A stretch of DNA of 34,947 bases from Capsulimonadaceae bacterium. GTDB lineage: Bacteria; Armatimonadota; Armatimonadia; Armatimonadales; Capsulimonadaceae. Made by a program: the position numbers and the translations under genes. Under the pieces are notes generated by a model, which was given only the letters and a program-made list of their open reading frames with translations, did not search any database and was not told where the DNA came from. The stretch is taken from NCBI GenBank assembly GCA_031292625.1, contig JARLGU010000059.1:1-34947 (forward strand), read 5' to 3'. Below are positions 18,004 through 26,518 of this stretch, one piece after another (within the stretch, counting starts at the first letter, position 1; every line of letters begins with the position of its first letter).

Positions 18004-19407
18004 ATGAAGCTTCCGCCTTCAATCATCGACAAGGGCATTCCCGCCTTGACCGCGCTCATCGCTATCGCGGCGGTCGGCGCTTGGGTCGCCTTGACGGAGC
18101 GCGGTCCCAACGTCCTGGAGCGCTCCTTCGAGCTGGACGCGCCGCGTCCCGTCTCCCCCGCCTCCGCGCCAACGTTAACGGGAACCACGTTCTACAATCC
18201 CGCCGTCCCTGTCACGACTTCGACCGAATCCTGGCCTTGCTTCCGTGGAGCCGCGCGTGACGATATCAGCCAATCGACGGCCCAGCTCGCGCCGACATGG
18301 CCAACAAGTGGCCCGCCGCGCCTGTGGAGCGTCGCGGCAGGACAGGGATACGCCGGCGCATCCGTCGCCGGAGGACGCGTCTACCTGCTGGACTACGACG
18401 AGGCCGCGCAATGCGACTCGCTTCGGTGCTTCGCTTTGGAAAGCGGCCGGGAAATTTGGCGGCGCTCCTATCCCGTGGCGATCAAACCCAATCACGGCAT
18501 CTCGCGGACAGTCCCGGCAGTCAGCGGCCGTTACGTCGTCTCGCTTGGGCCGAAATGCAACGTCCTCTGCGCCGATGCCGTAAACGGCGCGGTGATCTGG
18601 CGCATTGACCTGGTCGCGGAGTACGGCGCAACCGTGCCGGACTGGTACGCCGGGCAATGCCCGCTGATCGACGGCGGCCGGGCAATCCTCGCCCCCGGCG
18701 GATCGTCGCTCCTGATCGCCGTCGATCTAGCCACCGGCAAGCCGGCGTGGAAGACGCCAAACCCGCACGGATGGAACATGACGCATGCGTCAGTTCTGCC
18801 CGTGACCGTCGCCGGGACGCCAATGTACGTCTGCTGCACGACGGGCGGCGTGGTGGGCGTCAGTGCGAAGGACGGAACGACGCTCTGGGAGAACACTGGC
18901 TGGACGATCCCGACGGCCGTCGTCCCGACCCCGGTAGACGTTGGCGGCGGGCGGATCTTCCTGAGCGGAGGCTACGGCGCAGGGGCGATGATGCTGCAGG
19001 TTGAGCAAACGGACGGCAAATGGACGACGCGGTCGCTGTTCCGCACGCCGCCGCAGGTGTTCGGCTCGGATCAGCAGACCCCGATTTTCTACAAAGGGTT
19101 TCTCTACGGCGTCATCCCCGGCGGCCAACTCGTTTGCCTGGATCTCACCGGCCACCAGCGCTGGGCAAGCGGCGACGCGCACCGCTACGGCCTCGGCCCA
19201 TACGCGATCGCAGGCAGCCGGATCTACGTCCTGAACGACCATGGCGCGCTCGATCTCGTCGATGCCGCCCCGGATGCCTACCACCTCCGCGCAAGCGCCG
19301 CCATCCTCCCCGGTCCCGAGGCGTGGGGCCCCCTCGCCATCGCCGGCAACCGCCTGATCGCCCGCGACCTGACGCACGTGGTCTGTCTGGATATCGAGAA
19401 GAGATGA
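18004..19407 (+). CDS. Membrane-anchored PQQ-like beta-propeller protein
   Basis: A 467-residue protein with one N-terminal hydrophobic helix (IPALTALIAIAAVGAWVAL, about 12-30) that acts as uncleaved anchor or signal, followed by a propeller starting SWPCFRGAARDDIS. Blade motifs recur: LESGREIWRR, AVNGAVIWRID, LATGKPAWKTP, AKDGTTLWENT, LTGHQRWAS. It is clearly paralogous to the gene at 14330 (SLAPDAYKEL versus AAPDAYHLRAS, GYAGAS versus GYAGPS) and unusually cysteine-rich for the family. The ATG at 18004 is preferred over a TTG at 17974. It is divergent from the prepilin gene. Confidence 0.87.
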   Translation: MKLPPSIIDKGIPALTALIAIAAVGAWVALTERGPNVLERSFELDAPRPVSPASAPTLTGTTFYNPAVPVTTSTESWPCFRGAARDDISQSTAQLAPTWPTSGPPRLWSVAAGQGYAGASVAGGRVYLLDYDEAAQCDSLRCFALESGREIWRRSYPVAIKPNHGISRTVPAVSGRYVVSLGPKCNVLCADAVNGAVIWRIDLVAEYGATVPDWYAGQCPLIDGGRAILAPGGSSLLIAVDLATGKPAWKTPNPHGWNMTHASVLPVTVAGTPMYVCCTTGGVVGVSAKDGTTLWENTGWTIPTAVVPTPVDVGGGRIFLSGGYGAGAMMLQVEQTDGKWTTRSLFRTPPQVFGSDQQTPIFYKGFLYGVIPGGQLVCLDLTGHQRWASGDAHRYGLGPYAIAGSRIYVLNDHGALDLVDAAPDAYHLRASAAILPGPEAWGPLAIAGNRLIARDLTHVVCLDIEKR

Positions 19408-19587
19408 GGAGGCGGAAGGGTTCATTGGAAACCTCTCGTCAACAACCTCAGCGCCCCAAGATCCTCGAAGGACCAAAACCGGCCGTTCCTTGCCCCATCC
19501 GTCCCATCGGCGCCGCTCGCCGCCGCGTTGCGCCTTACCTGGTACAATAACCAGGCGCTCCACCTACGATAGCCGGACGCATGCGTT

Positions 19588-22203
19588 ATGTCATTTTTAA
19601 TTCGATTTCCTGATCAAATGGACGGTCCTGAGGCCGTCGGCGTCAAAGCGCAAACGATCCAGCGCGTCGCCGATGCTGGGCTTCCTGTACCGCGCTGGTT
19701 CGTGGTGAGCAGCGAGGCGTTCGACACGGCGCTTAGCTTCGAGCAGAGCGACACGCTGCTTTCCGCGCAGACGGCGTCGCGTGCGTCGGCTGTCGTCGAT
19801 GAACTCATGCTGCCGCCGGCGATCGCGTCCCAGATCAGCGAAGCGATGGTCCGCTGCGGACTGGATCGCGACGACGTGGTTCTGCGGGTCTCCCTCGACC
19901 CGGAAGACTGGCCGCACCTGCCGCCTTTCCCTGTTGCACCCGCGCGACTGTCCGTCCGGCCCGCCGACGCACCCGACCGGCTCCTGGAGCAATGGCGGGC
20001 GGCATTCGCGGAGCGTGTCCTGATCCACCGGCGGACGCACGGAATGCATATGCTGCCGCGCGCCCCCGCCGTGATCGTCCAGCAAATGCTTCGTCCACAA
20101 GCCGCGGGCCTCGCATACGGGCTAGACCTGGTAAGCGGACAGCGTTCCGTCAGCGTCATCGCGTCGGTATTCGGACTGGCGACGTCGCTAACGTCGGGCG
20201 ATTGCGACGCCGACCTGTTCCACGTCGGCGCGGACGGGAAAATTGTCTCCAAAAGCATCGCCGATAAGCGCCAGCAGCACCGGCCGAACATCGACTCGCC
20301 AGGCGGCGTGTTAACGCTCCCCGTCCCAAGCGTTGACCGGGAGATGCCGAGCCTCGACGACGAGCAAGTGCTGCGGGTCGCCGACTTAGTGCGTCGCGTT
20401 GAGACCGTTTTCGAGCGGCCGCAAGAGATCGAATGGGCATTTGACGGCGGTAAGCTCTACCTGCTTGGCGCCCGCCCGATCATGGGCCTGGATCGCCTTC
20501 CGGATCCCGACGCGCCGCTGACCTACTGGGAAATGGGCAACACGGCCGAGTTCTTTCCCGGTTCTTGCTCGACGCTGACGTTTTCGTTCGCTCGTGAGGC
20601 GACCAGTAGACTGGCCCGCTCGTTCTGCCGCCGGATGGGCGTTTCGCAACGCCGCATCGACCGGCTAGGGCTCACGTTCGACAACCTGATCGGGTCGTTC
20701 CGAGGGCGCATCTATGGCAATGCCGGCAACTGGTACCGGCTGTTTTCGCTGCTTCCCGACTATCCCGCCAACGCCCGATATTACGTTCGCGTAAGCGGTC
20801 TCTCGAAGGGCCTACCGGCTCGCGAAGAGGCGGCGCTTGCACCTGGCTGGCGTGATCGCTGGCGCCTCATCGGCGGGTTCGCCGCCTTTCTCGCGAACTG
20901 GCTGAGCCTCGGCGGCGATATGGATCGCTTCGAGCGTCGCGTCAAGGCCGCCCTCGACGCAATCGGTCCATCGCTTGAGAGGGCGCGCGCCGATGAGCTG
21001 GCAAGCGCCTACGAAACGCTGCACCGGCTCTTCCTGGCGGATTGCGACGCACTCGCGCTAAACGACTTCTACGCCATGGTCTCCTGCGCGCTCTTGCGCA
21101 ACGTCGCCGAACGATGGTGCGCGGATACATCCGGCGTGCTTGTCAATGATCTGATGATGCTGCGCGAAGCCGCGGCTGTCGAAGAGAGCACGGCTATCGT
21201 ATCGGTCGCGCAGGAGCTCTCCACCGCTCCGGAGCTTGTCGCGGCGCTGCAGCTTGGCTCAACCGCGGCGATCCGGCGGCATCTTGCCGACTTTCCGCTT
21301 CTTCGCAGTGAGGTGGATCGCGTTGTCGAACGCTATGGCGATCGCGCGATCGGCGAACTCCGCTTCGAGGCGGTCGATTTCCGAACCGACCCATTGCCGC
21401 TCTACCGTGCACTCGGCCGCGCGGCGTCAGCGGAGGGAACCGCGCCCGCTCCCTCGCGGGCGGCGCGGGAAATCCGCGAGCGCGCCGAGGAGTTTGTCAT
21501 CGACTCGATAGGCGGGCGTCCGGTACGCAACGCGGTATTTCACTGGCTTCTCAATCAGGTTATCGAGCGGATCTCGGATCGCGTCCATCTCGCAAGCCTG
21601 CGCCGCAGTCTCTTTGGGCGGATCCGCGCCATCATGATCGAATTGGGCCGTCGCTACTATGCGCTGGGGCTGCTCGATCTGCCCGGCGACATCGTGCACC
21701 TGAGCATCGACGAGGCGATTGGGGCGGTTGGCGGCGGCGCGCCCGCCGGCGGCCTATCCTCACTCGTCGCCATCCGTAAAGCGGAATTCGAGCAGTTCGC
21801 GGCAGAACCGGCGCCGGCCGCTATTTTTGAAGCGCGCATGCCGCTTGCGACCGCCCGTTTGCATGCGTCGATTACCCCGGGAGACGCAAACGCGCGAACG
21901 GGGATTGGCTGCTGCCGCGGGGTCGCGCGCGGCCGTGTCCGGTTTGCGAGCGACGAGAAGGGCAGCGAGTTCGCGCCAGGCGACATCCTCGCCGTCGAGG
22001 GCGCGGACCCGATTTGGCTCTTGCTTTATCCGTCGGCGGGTGGTTTGCTCGTTGCCTTCGGCGGCCCTCTTTCGCAAGCGGTCGTCAGCGCTCGCGCGAT
22101 CGGTCTGCCGACCGTGGCAGGGATCGACGACCTTAAATCGTGGCTGGCAGACGGTGAGATTGTCGAGATGAACGGCGAGACGGGATTGGTCTCGAAGGCA
22201 TAG
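19588..22203 (+). CDS. Rifampicin phosphotransferase / PEP synthase-like protein with altered phospho-carrier residue
   Basis: An 871-residue protein with the three-part layout and length of rifampicin phosphotransferase. An ATP-grasp PEP/pyruvate-type domain occupies about 1-300 (GVKAQTIQRVADAGLPVPRW; VIVQQMLRPQAAGLAYGLDLVSG; RPQEIEWAFDGGKLYLLGARPI). A helical middle domain starts at YWEMGNTAEFFPGSCSTLTFSF, and a PEP-utiliser swivelling domain covers 765-871. In active enzymes the swivelling domain carries a His in a T/S-H-A/G motif that shuttles phosphate; here the motif reads GGPLSQAVVSAR, so the His is Gln830 (codon CAA at 22075-22077). It may be inactive as a dikinase, or repurposed. No clear ribosome site precedes the ATG at 19588. 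Substrate unknown. Confidence 0.82.
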   Translation: MSFLIRFPDQMDGPEAVGVKAQTIQRVADAGLPVPRWFVVSSEAFDTALSFEQSDTLLSAQTASRASAVVDELMLPPAIASQISEAMVRCGLDRDDVVLRVSLDPEDWPHLPPFPVAPARLSVRPADAPDRLLEQWRAAFAERVLIHRRTHGMHMLPRAPAVIVQQMLRPQAAGLAYGLDLVSGQRSVSVIASVFGLATSLTSGDCDADLFHVGADGKIVSKSIADKRQQHRPNIDSPGGVLTLPVPSVDREMPSLDDEQVLRVADLVRRVETVFERPQEIEWAFDGGKLYLLGARPIMGLDRLPDPDAPLTYWEMGNTAEFFPGSCSTLTFSFAREATSRLARSFCRRMGVSQRRIDRLGLTFDNLIGSFRGRIYGNAGNWYRLFSLLPDYPANARYYVRVSGLSKGLPAREEAALAPGWRDRWRLIGGFAAFLANWLSLGGDMDRFERRVKAALDAIGPSLERARADELASAYETLHRLFLADCDALALNDFYAMVSCALLRNVAERWCADTSGVLVNDLMMLREAAAVEESTAIVSVAQELSTAPELVAALQLGSTAAIRRHLADFPLLRSEVDRVVERYGDRAIGELRFEAVDFRTDPLPLYRALGRAASAEGTAPAPSRAAREIRERAEEFVIDSIGGRPVRNAVFHWLLNQVIERISDRVHLASLRRSLFGRIRAIMIELGRRYYALGLLDLPGDIVHLSIDEAIGAVGGGAPAGGLSSLVAIRKAEFEQFAAEPAPAAIFEARMPLATARLHASITPGDANARTGIGCCRGVARGRVRFASDEKGSEFAPGDILAVEGADPIWLLLYPSAGGLLVAFGGPLSQAVVSARAIGLPTVAGIDDLKSWLADGEIVEMNGETGLVSKA

Positions 22204-22271
22204 CCGACCCGCATAGCGCGACGCGCACATTGCGGCCGGGAAGGCAGGCGCGGCGGCGAACGTTCCTTGCG

Positions 22272-22631
22272 TTATTCGAAATACGTCAAGTTACGCAACG
22301 CCGTCTGGTTCTCGCGATCCTTGGCGAGGACGCGGGCGAACTGATCCTTCGCTTCGTCGTACATGCCGAGCATTGTGTACGTGAGCGCAAGGTCATTGCG
22401 GATTAGGGTATTGTCCGGGGCAAGCTCAACGGCTTTGTGCAGTTCGGAAAGCGAAGGGTCGAAATCGCCGGTAAATCCAAGCACGAGACCAAGCTGATGA
22501 TGCGCCTCGGCATCGTCAGGATACACCTGCAGGAACGCACGCAACTCCGCCACCGCCTCACTGTAGCGGCCATCTACTTTGTGGACGAGAGCCCGTTGGA
22601 GCCGTTCCGCAAGTGTCGTGTCTTGTTTCAT
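22272..22631 (-). CDS. Tetratricopeptide repeat protein, 119 residues
   Basis: A small all-helical protein of about three TPR units: GRYSEAVAELRAFLQVYPDDAEAHHQLGLVLG, then GDFDPSLSELHKAVELAPDNTLIRNDLALTY, then GMYDEAKDQFARVLAKDRENQTALRNL. There is no signal peptide or membrane segment, so it is a cytoplasmic protein-interaction module. The ATG is at 22631, only 23 bases after the fmt stop, so it is very probably co-transcribed with fmt. The partner is unknown. Confidence 0.88.
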   Translation of the reverse strand: MKQDTTLAERLQRALVHKVDGRYSEAVAELRAFLQVYPDDAEAHHQLGLVLGFTGDFDPSLSELHKAVELAPDNTLIRNDLALTYTMLGMYDEAKDQFARVLAKDRENQTALRNLTYFE

Positions 22632-22654
22632 TACCGATTGGCTGTCCGTGTACG

Positions 22655-23641
22655 TTAGCCGGACGACGATCCGTTCACTGCGATTCGTTCAAGAGACGTA
22701 AACTTCTGACCGATTGACGCCCGCGCGCCGCGCGCCCAATCCGCCGCCTTCATCTTCGCCTTACTCTCCGGCTGGACTTCGATCAGCTTGAGGGCTGTAT
22801 TCACACCGGTTTGCACGATTATACCCGTCGTTTCTAGATTTGATATTTCGCCCGGCTGAGCGTTCGGCCGCGGCTCCGCGACGAGCGCCGGCTCTGCCGT
22901 CCAGACCTTAATCCGCTTCCCGCCGAACCCGATGAACGCTCCGGGCCGAGGCGTGACGCCTCGGATCAGGTGCGACAGCTCGACCGCCGGGCGATTCAAG
23001 TCTAGATAGCCGTGATCGGACGCTAACGATGGGGCGTAGGTAACCTCGGCCGCATCCTGCGGCGTCCGCGGACATTCTCCCCGTTCGAGCAGGTTCAGCG
23101 TTTCCAGGATGAGTTCCGCGCCATCGGCACTCAGCTTCTCTTCGAGCCGCTCGATCGTATCCGCCGGCTCAATTATACGGCGACTTTGCAGCAGAATATC
23201 CCCGGTGTCCATCCCAGCATCCATCTGCATGGTCGTAACGCCCGTCTCGGCGTCGCCTTCGATCAGGCAGTATTGCATAGGCGCCGCGCCGCGCCAACGC
23301 GGCAGCAGCGAGCCGTGAATGTTGATTCCGCCGTATCGCGGCGTGTTCAGCAGTCGCTGCGACAGGATCTGACCAAATGCGGCGACGACGAAGACATCCG
23401 CCTCAAGGGCGGCGGCAGCCTCGCGAAACTCGCGCGTTCTCGCCTTTTCCGGCTGCAGAATCGGCAGCTCAGGCGCAAGCGCAAGCGCCGCCTTTTTCAC
23501 CGGCGACAGCGAGAGCTGCAACCCGCGCCCCGTCGGCCGGTCTGGCTGCGTGACGACGCCGATAATAACGTGCCGCGATTCAAGAAGCGCCGCAAGCGCG
23601 GGGACCGCAAACGGCGATGTGCCGAAGTAGAGGATTCGCAT
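22655..23641 (-). CDS. fmt: Methionyl-tRNA formyltransferase
   Basis: A 328-residue enzyme formylating initiator Met-tRNA with 10-formyl-THF. The formyltransferase domain has GTSPFAVPAL (7-16), TQPDRPTGRG (31-40), and the catalytic triad Asn107, His109 (NIHGSLLPRWRGAAP) and Asp145 (MDAGMDTGDIL). The C-terminal OB-like domain begins around residue 205 (LSHLIRGVTPRPGAF). The length is slightly above the ~315 usual. The partner peptide deformylase gene (def), often adjacent, is absent. The ATG is at 23641. Confidence 0.97.
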   Translation of the reverse strand: MRILYFGTSPFAVPALAALLESRHVIIGVVTQPDRPTGRGLQLSLSPVKKAALALAPELPILQPEKARTREFREAAAALEADVFVVAAFGQILSQRLLNTPRYGGINIHGSLLPRWRGAAPMQYCLIEGDAETGVTTMQMDAGMDTGDILLQSRRIIEPADTIERLEEKLSADGAELILETLNLLERGECPRTPQDAAEVTYAPSLASDHGYLDLNRPAVELSHLIRGVTPRPGAFIGFGGKRIKVWTAEPALVAEPRPNAQPGEISNLETTGIIVQTGVNTALKLIEVQPESKAKMKAADWARGARASIGQKFTSLERIAVNGSSSG

Positions 23642-23767
23642 GTACTAAGTGCTTTCGATTAAGCGAGCCGATCAAGTTGCATCGTCTGCCAAATGGCTGC
23701 CGCAACGGCGAAAACGGATGCTCGGATCACGCAATGCCAAGTAAGAGCGCGTGCAAGAATCGAAAAG

Positions 23768-23884
23768 TCTTGTAGGACCGCTCTGCGGCCGTCGTGGCCG
23801 TTTTTGAAAATGGGCCGTCACAGCGCTTTCACTGCTTCACGATGTGCGCCGGAATCGGACGCTGCCGGCAAAAGGCCGTACGCG
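23768..23884 (+). repeat. Dispersed intergenic repeat, copy A
   Basis: Aligned without gaps to the reverse complement of 32545-32661, 102 of 117 bases agree. It contains a terminator-like hairpin CGGCC-GTCGT-GGCCG followed by TTTTTG (23786-23806), the shared GATGTGCGC and ATCGGACGCTG blocks, and GGCAAAAGGCCGTACGCG at its end. Similarity appears to run weakly further on both sides. There is no plus-strand gene upstream that it would terminate. Confidence 0.85.
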
Positions 23885-23931
23885 TGTTGACGAGGCAACG
23901 TAAATCACCGCCGTGAACGAGGCGCGAGCAA
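23867..23931 (+). repeat. 65-base tandem repeat, unit 1
   Basis: Begins GGCAAAAGGCCGTACGCGTG and includes GCCGTGAACGA (23910-23920). It differs from unit 2 (23960-24024) at 5 of 65 positions; the period is 93 bases. It overlaps the tail of repeat copy A. Confidence 0.9.
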
Positions 23932-23959
23932 GACCGGTCCGTGACCGGCGGACGATGGC

Positions 23960-24024
23960 GGCAAAAGGCCGTGCGCGTGTTGACGACGCAATGTAAATCA
24001 CCGCCGTAAACGAGGCGCGGGCAA
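23960..24024 (+). repeat. 65-base tandem repeat, unit 2
   Basis: Second copy of the 65-base unit, 60 of 65 bases identical to unit 1, with GCCGTAAACGA at 24003-24013. It is followed by a CCGCC-CC-GGCGG hairpin. Confidence 0.9.
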
Positions 24025-24168
24025 AAAACCGCCCCGGCGGCACGAGCCGTCCTGAATCCTTTTCGCAATACGCCAGTTTATTACAAACGCTCTAAGACAA
24101 TTCTGCAACCTATCTTACCCTCTTGGAGAGACGGTTGTCAGGCGCGCCTCCAGGGCGACGACGCTCGG

Positions 24169-25419
24169 CTAGCCCGAGGCTCGCAATACAAACGGACGCT
24201 TCTTTTCGATGTCGGGCAAAAACGCAGCCAGAAGCCCCAAGGCTGGCAGGTACGAACACGCGCGGTAGACAACGTCGAGCCCCGCGATATCGGCCCAACG
24301 CCCAAGGATCGCTGCCCCGATGCCGCCCATGCCGAACGCGAAACCAAAGAACAGGCCCGCAACCGTTCCTACGCGGGCAGGGAGAAGCTCCTGGGCGTAT
24401 ACCAGGATGGCGGAGAACGCCGACGCCAGGATCAGGCCGATGAAGGCAGTCAGCACGCCGGTCGCCGCGAGGCTCGCGGCCGGAAGCATCAGCGTAAAAG
24501 GCAATATGCCCAGAATCGACCCCCAGATCACCAGCTTGCGCCCAATGCGGTCCCCAAGCGGCCCGCCGATCAGAGTGCCGACCGCTACCGCTCCGAGGAA
24601 AATGAACAGATGCATCTGCGCCACGCGAACGCTTAGATGGAACCGGTGAATCAGGTAGAGCGGGAAATAGCTCGTCAGGCTAGCCATGTAGAAATATTTC
24701 GAGAAGATGAGCACCAGCAAGATCCCAATTGCGGCAATCGTCCGGCCCCGCGAGACCGGCGATGTCGCGGCCGCTCGCGCGGCCTGCTGAGCGCCCGGAC
24801 GTGCAAGAGGATGGCTCTTGTACCAGCGTCCAACCTTTGTCAGAATGACGATGGCGATCATTGCGGCTACCGAAAAGAAGGCGAGTGAACGCTGACCTTC
24901 AGGGGCGACGACCAGCGCGGCCATCAACGGTCCCGACGCCGCCCCCAAGTTGCCGCCGACCTGAAAAATCGCCTGCGCGAGTCCATGCTGCCCGCCGGAC
25001 GCCGCCCGGGCCATACGCGATGCCTCGGGGTGAAATACCGACGATCCGCTGCCCACGATCGCCACTGCGCAGAGCAAAACGCCGTAGCTGGGCGCAAACG
25101 CGATGCAGAGGAGACCGATCAGCGTAAAAGTCATCCCGGCAACCAGCGAATACGGCTGCGGGCGCCGGTCGGTGAAAAAGCCGACAAACGGCTGGAGAAT
25201 CGACGCAGTCATGGACTGAATGAACGTAATCAGGCCAATCTGCGCGAAGTTCAACCCAAACGACACCTTCAAGACGGGATACGTCGCCGGCACAAGCGAT
25301 TGGATGAGATCGTTGAGCAGGTGGGAAACGCTAAGGGCGCCAAGCACGGCGAACACGGCCTGGGCGCCCTTAGAAACGGGAACTGCCGAAGCCGGACTCT
25401 CATGGGTCTTGCTGATCAT
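24169..25419 (-). CDS. fsr: MFS exporter of the fosmidomycin resistance (Fsr) type
   Basis: A 416-residue major facilitator protein with about 12 hydrophobic helices. Several blocks closely match E. coli Fsr as I remember it: HLLNDLIQSLVPATYPVLK, GSGSSVFHPEASRMARAASG, GLAQAIFQVGGNLG, LLVLIFSKYFYMASLTSY, GGPLGDRIGRKLVIWGSILG and AILVYAQELLPARVG. Fsr exports fosmidomycin in E. coli by proton antiport; the native substrate here is unknown. The inhibitor hits DXR of the MEP pathway, but no isoprenoid gene is nearby. The ATG at 25419 gives the family-like start; a TTG at 25452 is unlikely. A sigma70-type promoter lies about 100 bases upstream. Confidence 0.92.
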   Translation of the reverse strand: MISKTHESPASAVPVSKGAQAVFAVLGALSVSHLLNDLIQSLVPATYPVLKVSFGLNFAQIGLITFIQSMTASILQPFVGFFTDRRPQPYSLVAGMTFTLIGLLCIAFAPSYGVLLCAVAIVGSGSSVFHPEASRMARAASGGQHGLAQAIFQVGGNLGAASGPLMAALVVAPEGQRSLAFFSVAAMIAIVILTKVGRWYKSHPLARPGAQQAARAAATSPVSRGRTIAAIGILLVLIFSKYFYMASLTSYFPLYLIHRFHLSVRVAQMHLFIFLGAVAVGTLIGGPLGDRIGRKLVIWGSILGILPFTLMLPAASLAATGVLTAFIGLILASAFSAILVYAQELLPARVGTVAGLFFGFAFGMGGIGAAILGRWADIAGLDVVYRACSYLPALGLLAAFLPDIEKKRPFVLRASG

Positions 25420-25521
25420 TATTACGACTTTCGCGACATCGAGGCGCAGCAACTATGGCGATCCACGATCCCCGCGAAACCGCCTTGCTCGCGCTTGCGC
25501 TCAACCTTTGTCTACGAATTC

Positions 25522-25550
25522 ATTCTACTTCACGAGAAACTATAATACAA
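25522..25550 (-). promoter_or_regulatory. Sigma70-type promoter for fsr
   Basis: Minus-strand TTGTAT (25550-25545), 17 bases, TAGAAT (25527-25522), giving a leader of about 95 bases to the ATG at 25419. A TATAAT on the plus strand overlaps it (25541-25546), but no plus-strand gene follows. Confidence 0.55.
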
Positions 25551-25658
25551 ATGAAACTTTCGCATGCCATGCATTACCTGGAGACATAGGATAGCACGCA
25601 TGAGCGGACGGTCGCCGATCGAACCGTTGGAGAGAGGAGCATCTGGGCGCCCGATGCG

Positions 25659-26462
25659 TTAAACGCCGTCGGGGGATGCGACGAGGCCGGCAATACTTAC
25701 GATGTGCGCCTGCCCCTGCAGCAGAACCCGGTCGCCATTGAGCGCGGTCTTAACGACCCCGCCGCGCGCGCTGGTCTGATATCCCGTCAGCGCCGTCCGG
25801 CCAAGCTTATGGGACCAGTAAGGCCCCAGCGCGCAATGGGCGGAGCCGGTCACCGGATCCTCGTTCACCCCGGCGAATGGGACGAAATAGCGCGACACGA
25901 AGTCGTACCGGCGATCGTCCGATGCGGCGGTGACGATCACTCCGCGATCGAGCGTCGAAAGCCGTCCAAAGTCGGGATGCAGCGAACGCACGGCCGCCGC
26001 ATCGGGCAACTCGATCAGCCAATTGAAGTCGCCAGCCGTGCCGCACGCCGCAATCTCCGCCGGAATGCCCTCGACTAGCGCCTTGGGCGGCAGCGCTGAA
26101 GCGAAGGCGATACCGGGAAAGTCCATTTCAATCCACTCACCGGATTGCCGGCACGTAAGAGGGCCGCTGAGCGTCGAGAAACAGGCTTCCGCCTGCGCGT
26201 CGAGCTGTCCGAGGCTCCAAAGGGCATGTGCGCTTGCCAGAGTCGCGTGGCCGCAGAGGGCAATTTCCAGAGCTGGCGTAAACCAGCGAAGTGAGTAACC
26301 GTTCTCGATAGGAAGCAAGAACGCCGTCTCGGACAGGTTCATTTCCCGCGCGACGGTCTGCATCCAGGCATCCGTACGCGGCGATGGCAGCAGGCAGACG
26401 GCAGCAGGGTTGCCCCGGTACGGGGCGTCCGCGAATGCGTCGATCACGTAGATGAATTGCAT
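25659..26462 (-). CDS. PhzF family isomerase/epimerase
   Basis: A 267-residue protein of the PhzF/DapF-like two-domain fold. The N-terminus IYVIDAFADAPYRGNPAAVCLL is characteristic, with the catalytic Glu45 in LSETAF, then LRWFTPALEIALCGHATLASAHAL and, in the second domain, EDPVTGSAHCALGPYW. The true PhzF makes a phenazine precursor; most homologues, as here with no other phenazine genes, are orphan isomerases of unknown substrate. It lies 56 bases downstream of the PKD protein gene, so co-transcription is possible but functionally unexplained. The ATG is at 26462. Confidence 0.93.
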   Translation of the reverse strand: MQFIYVIDAFADAPYRGNPAAVCLLPSPRTDAWMQTVAREMNLSETAFLLPIENGYSLRWFTPALEIALCGHATLASAHALWSLGQLDAQAEACFSTLSGPLTCRQSGEWIEMDFPGIAFASALPPKALVEGIPAEIAACGTAGDFNWLIELPDAAAVRSLHPDFGRLSTLDRGVIVTAASDDRRYDFVSRYFVPFAGVNEDPVTGSAHCALGPYWSHKLGRTALTGYQTSARGGVVKTALNGDRVLLQGQAHIVSIAGLVASPDGV

Positions 26463-26518
26463 GGCAGGTCAAATCCCCATCACGAATGCAGAGCGCCTGC
26501 CGTGATCCCCCGGCGCGT

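Larger units (their letters stand above)
23642..24168. other. 527-base intergenic region carrying repeat elements
   Basis: There is no credible gene here. It holds one 117-base copy of a dispersed repeat (23768-23884), a tandem 65-base duplication (23867-23931 and 23960-24024) and short hairpins after each unit (CCGGT...ACCGG near 23934-23947, and CCGCC-CC-GGCGG near 24029-24040). Open frames across the tandem repeats encode duplicated Arg/Ala-rich peptides and are by-products. Confidence 0.7.

Noticed and set aside
23867-24024. Possible CRISPR array
   Set aside because: Only two imperfect 65-base units, too long for CRISPR repeats, and no cas genes nearby.
23829-24068. Minus-strand frame encoding a duplicated peptide (NTRTAFCR repeats)
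   Set aside because: The duplication is in the DNA repeat itself; two frames are open across it equally, so there is no sign of selection for protein.
25549-25590. Tiny plus-strand frame (MKLSHAMHYLET) after a TATAAT box
   Set aside because: Twelve codons with no Shine-Dalgarno and overlapping the better-supported minus-strand fsr promoter.
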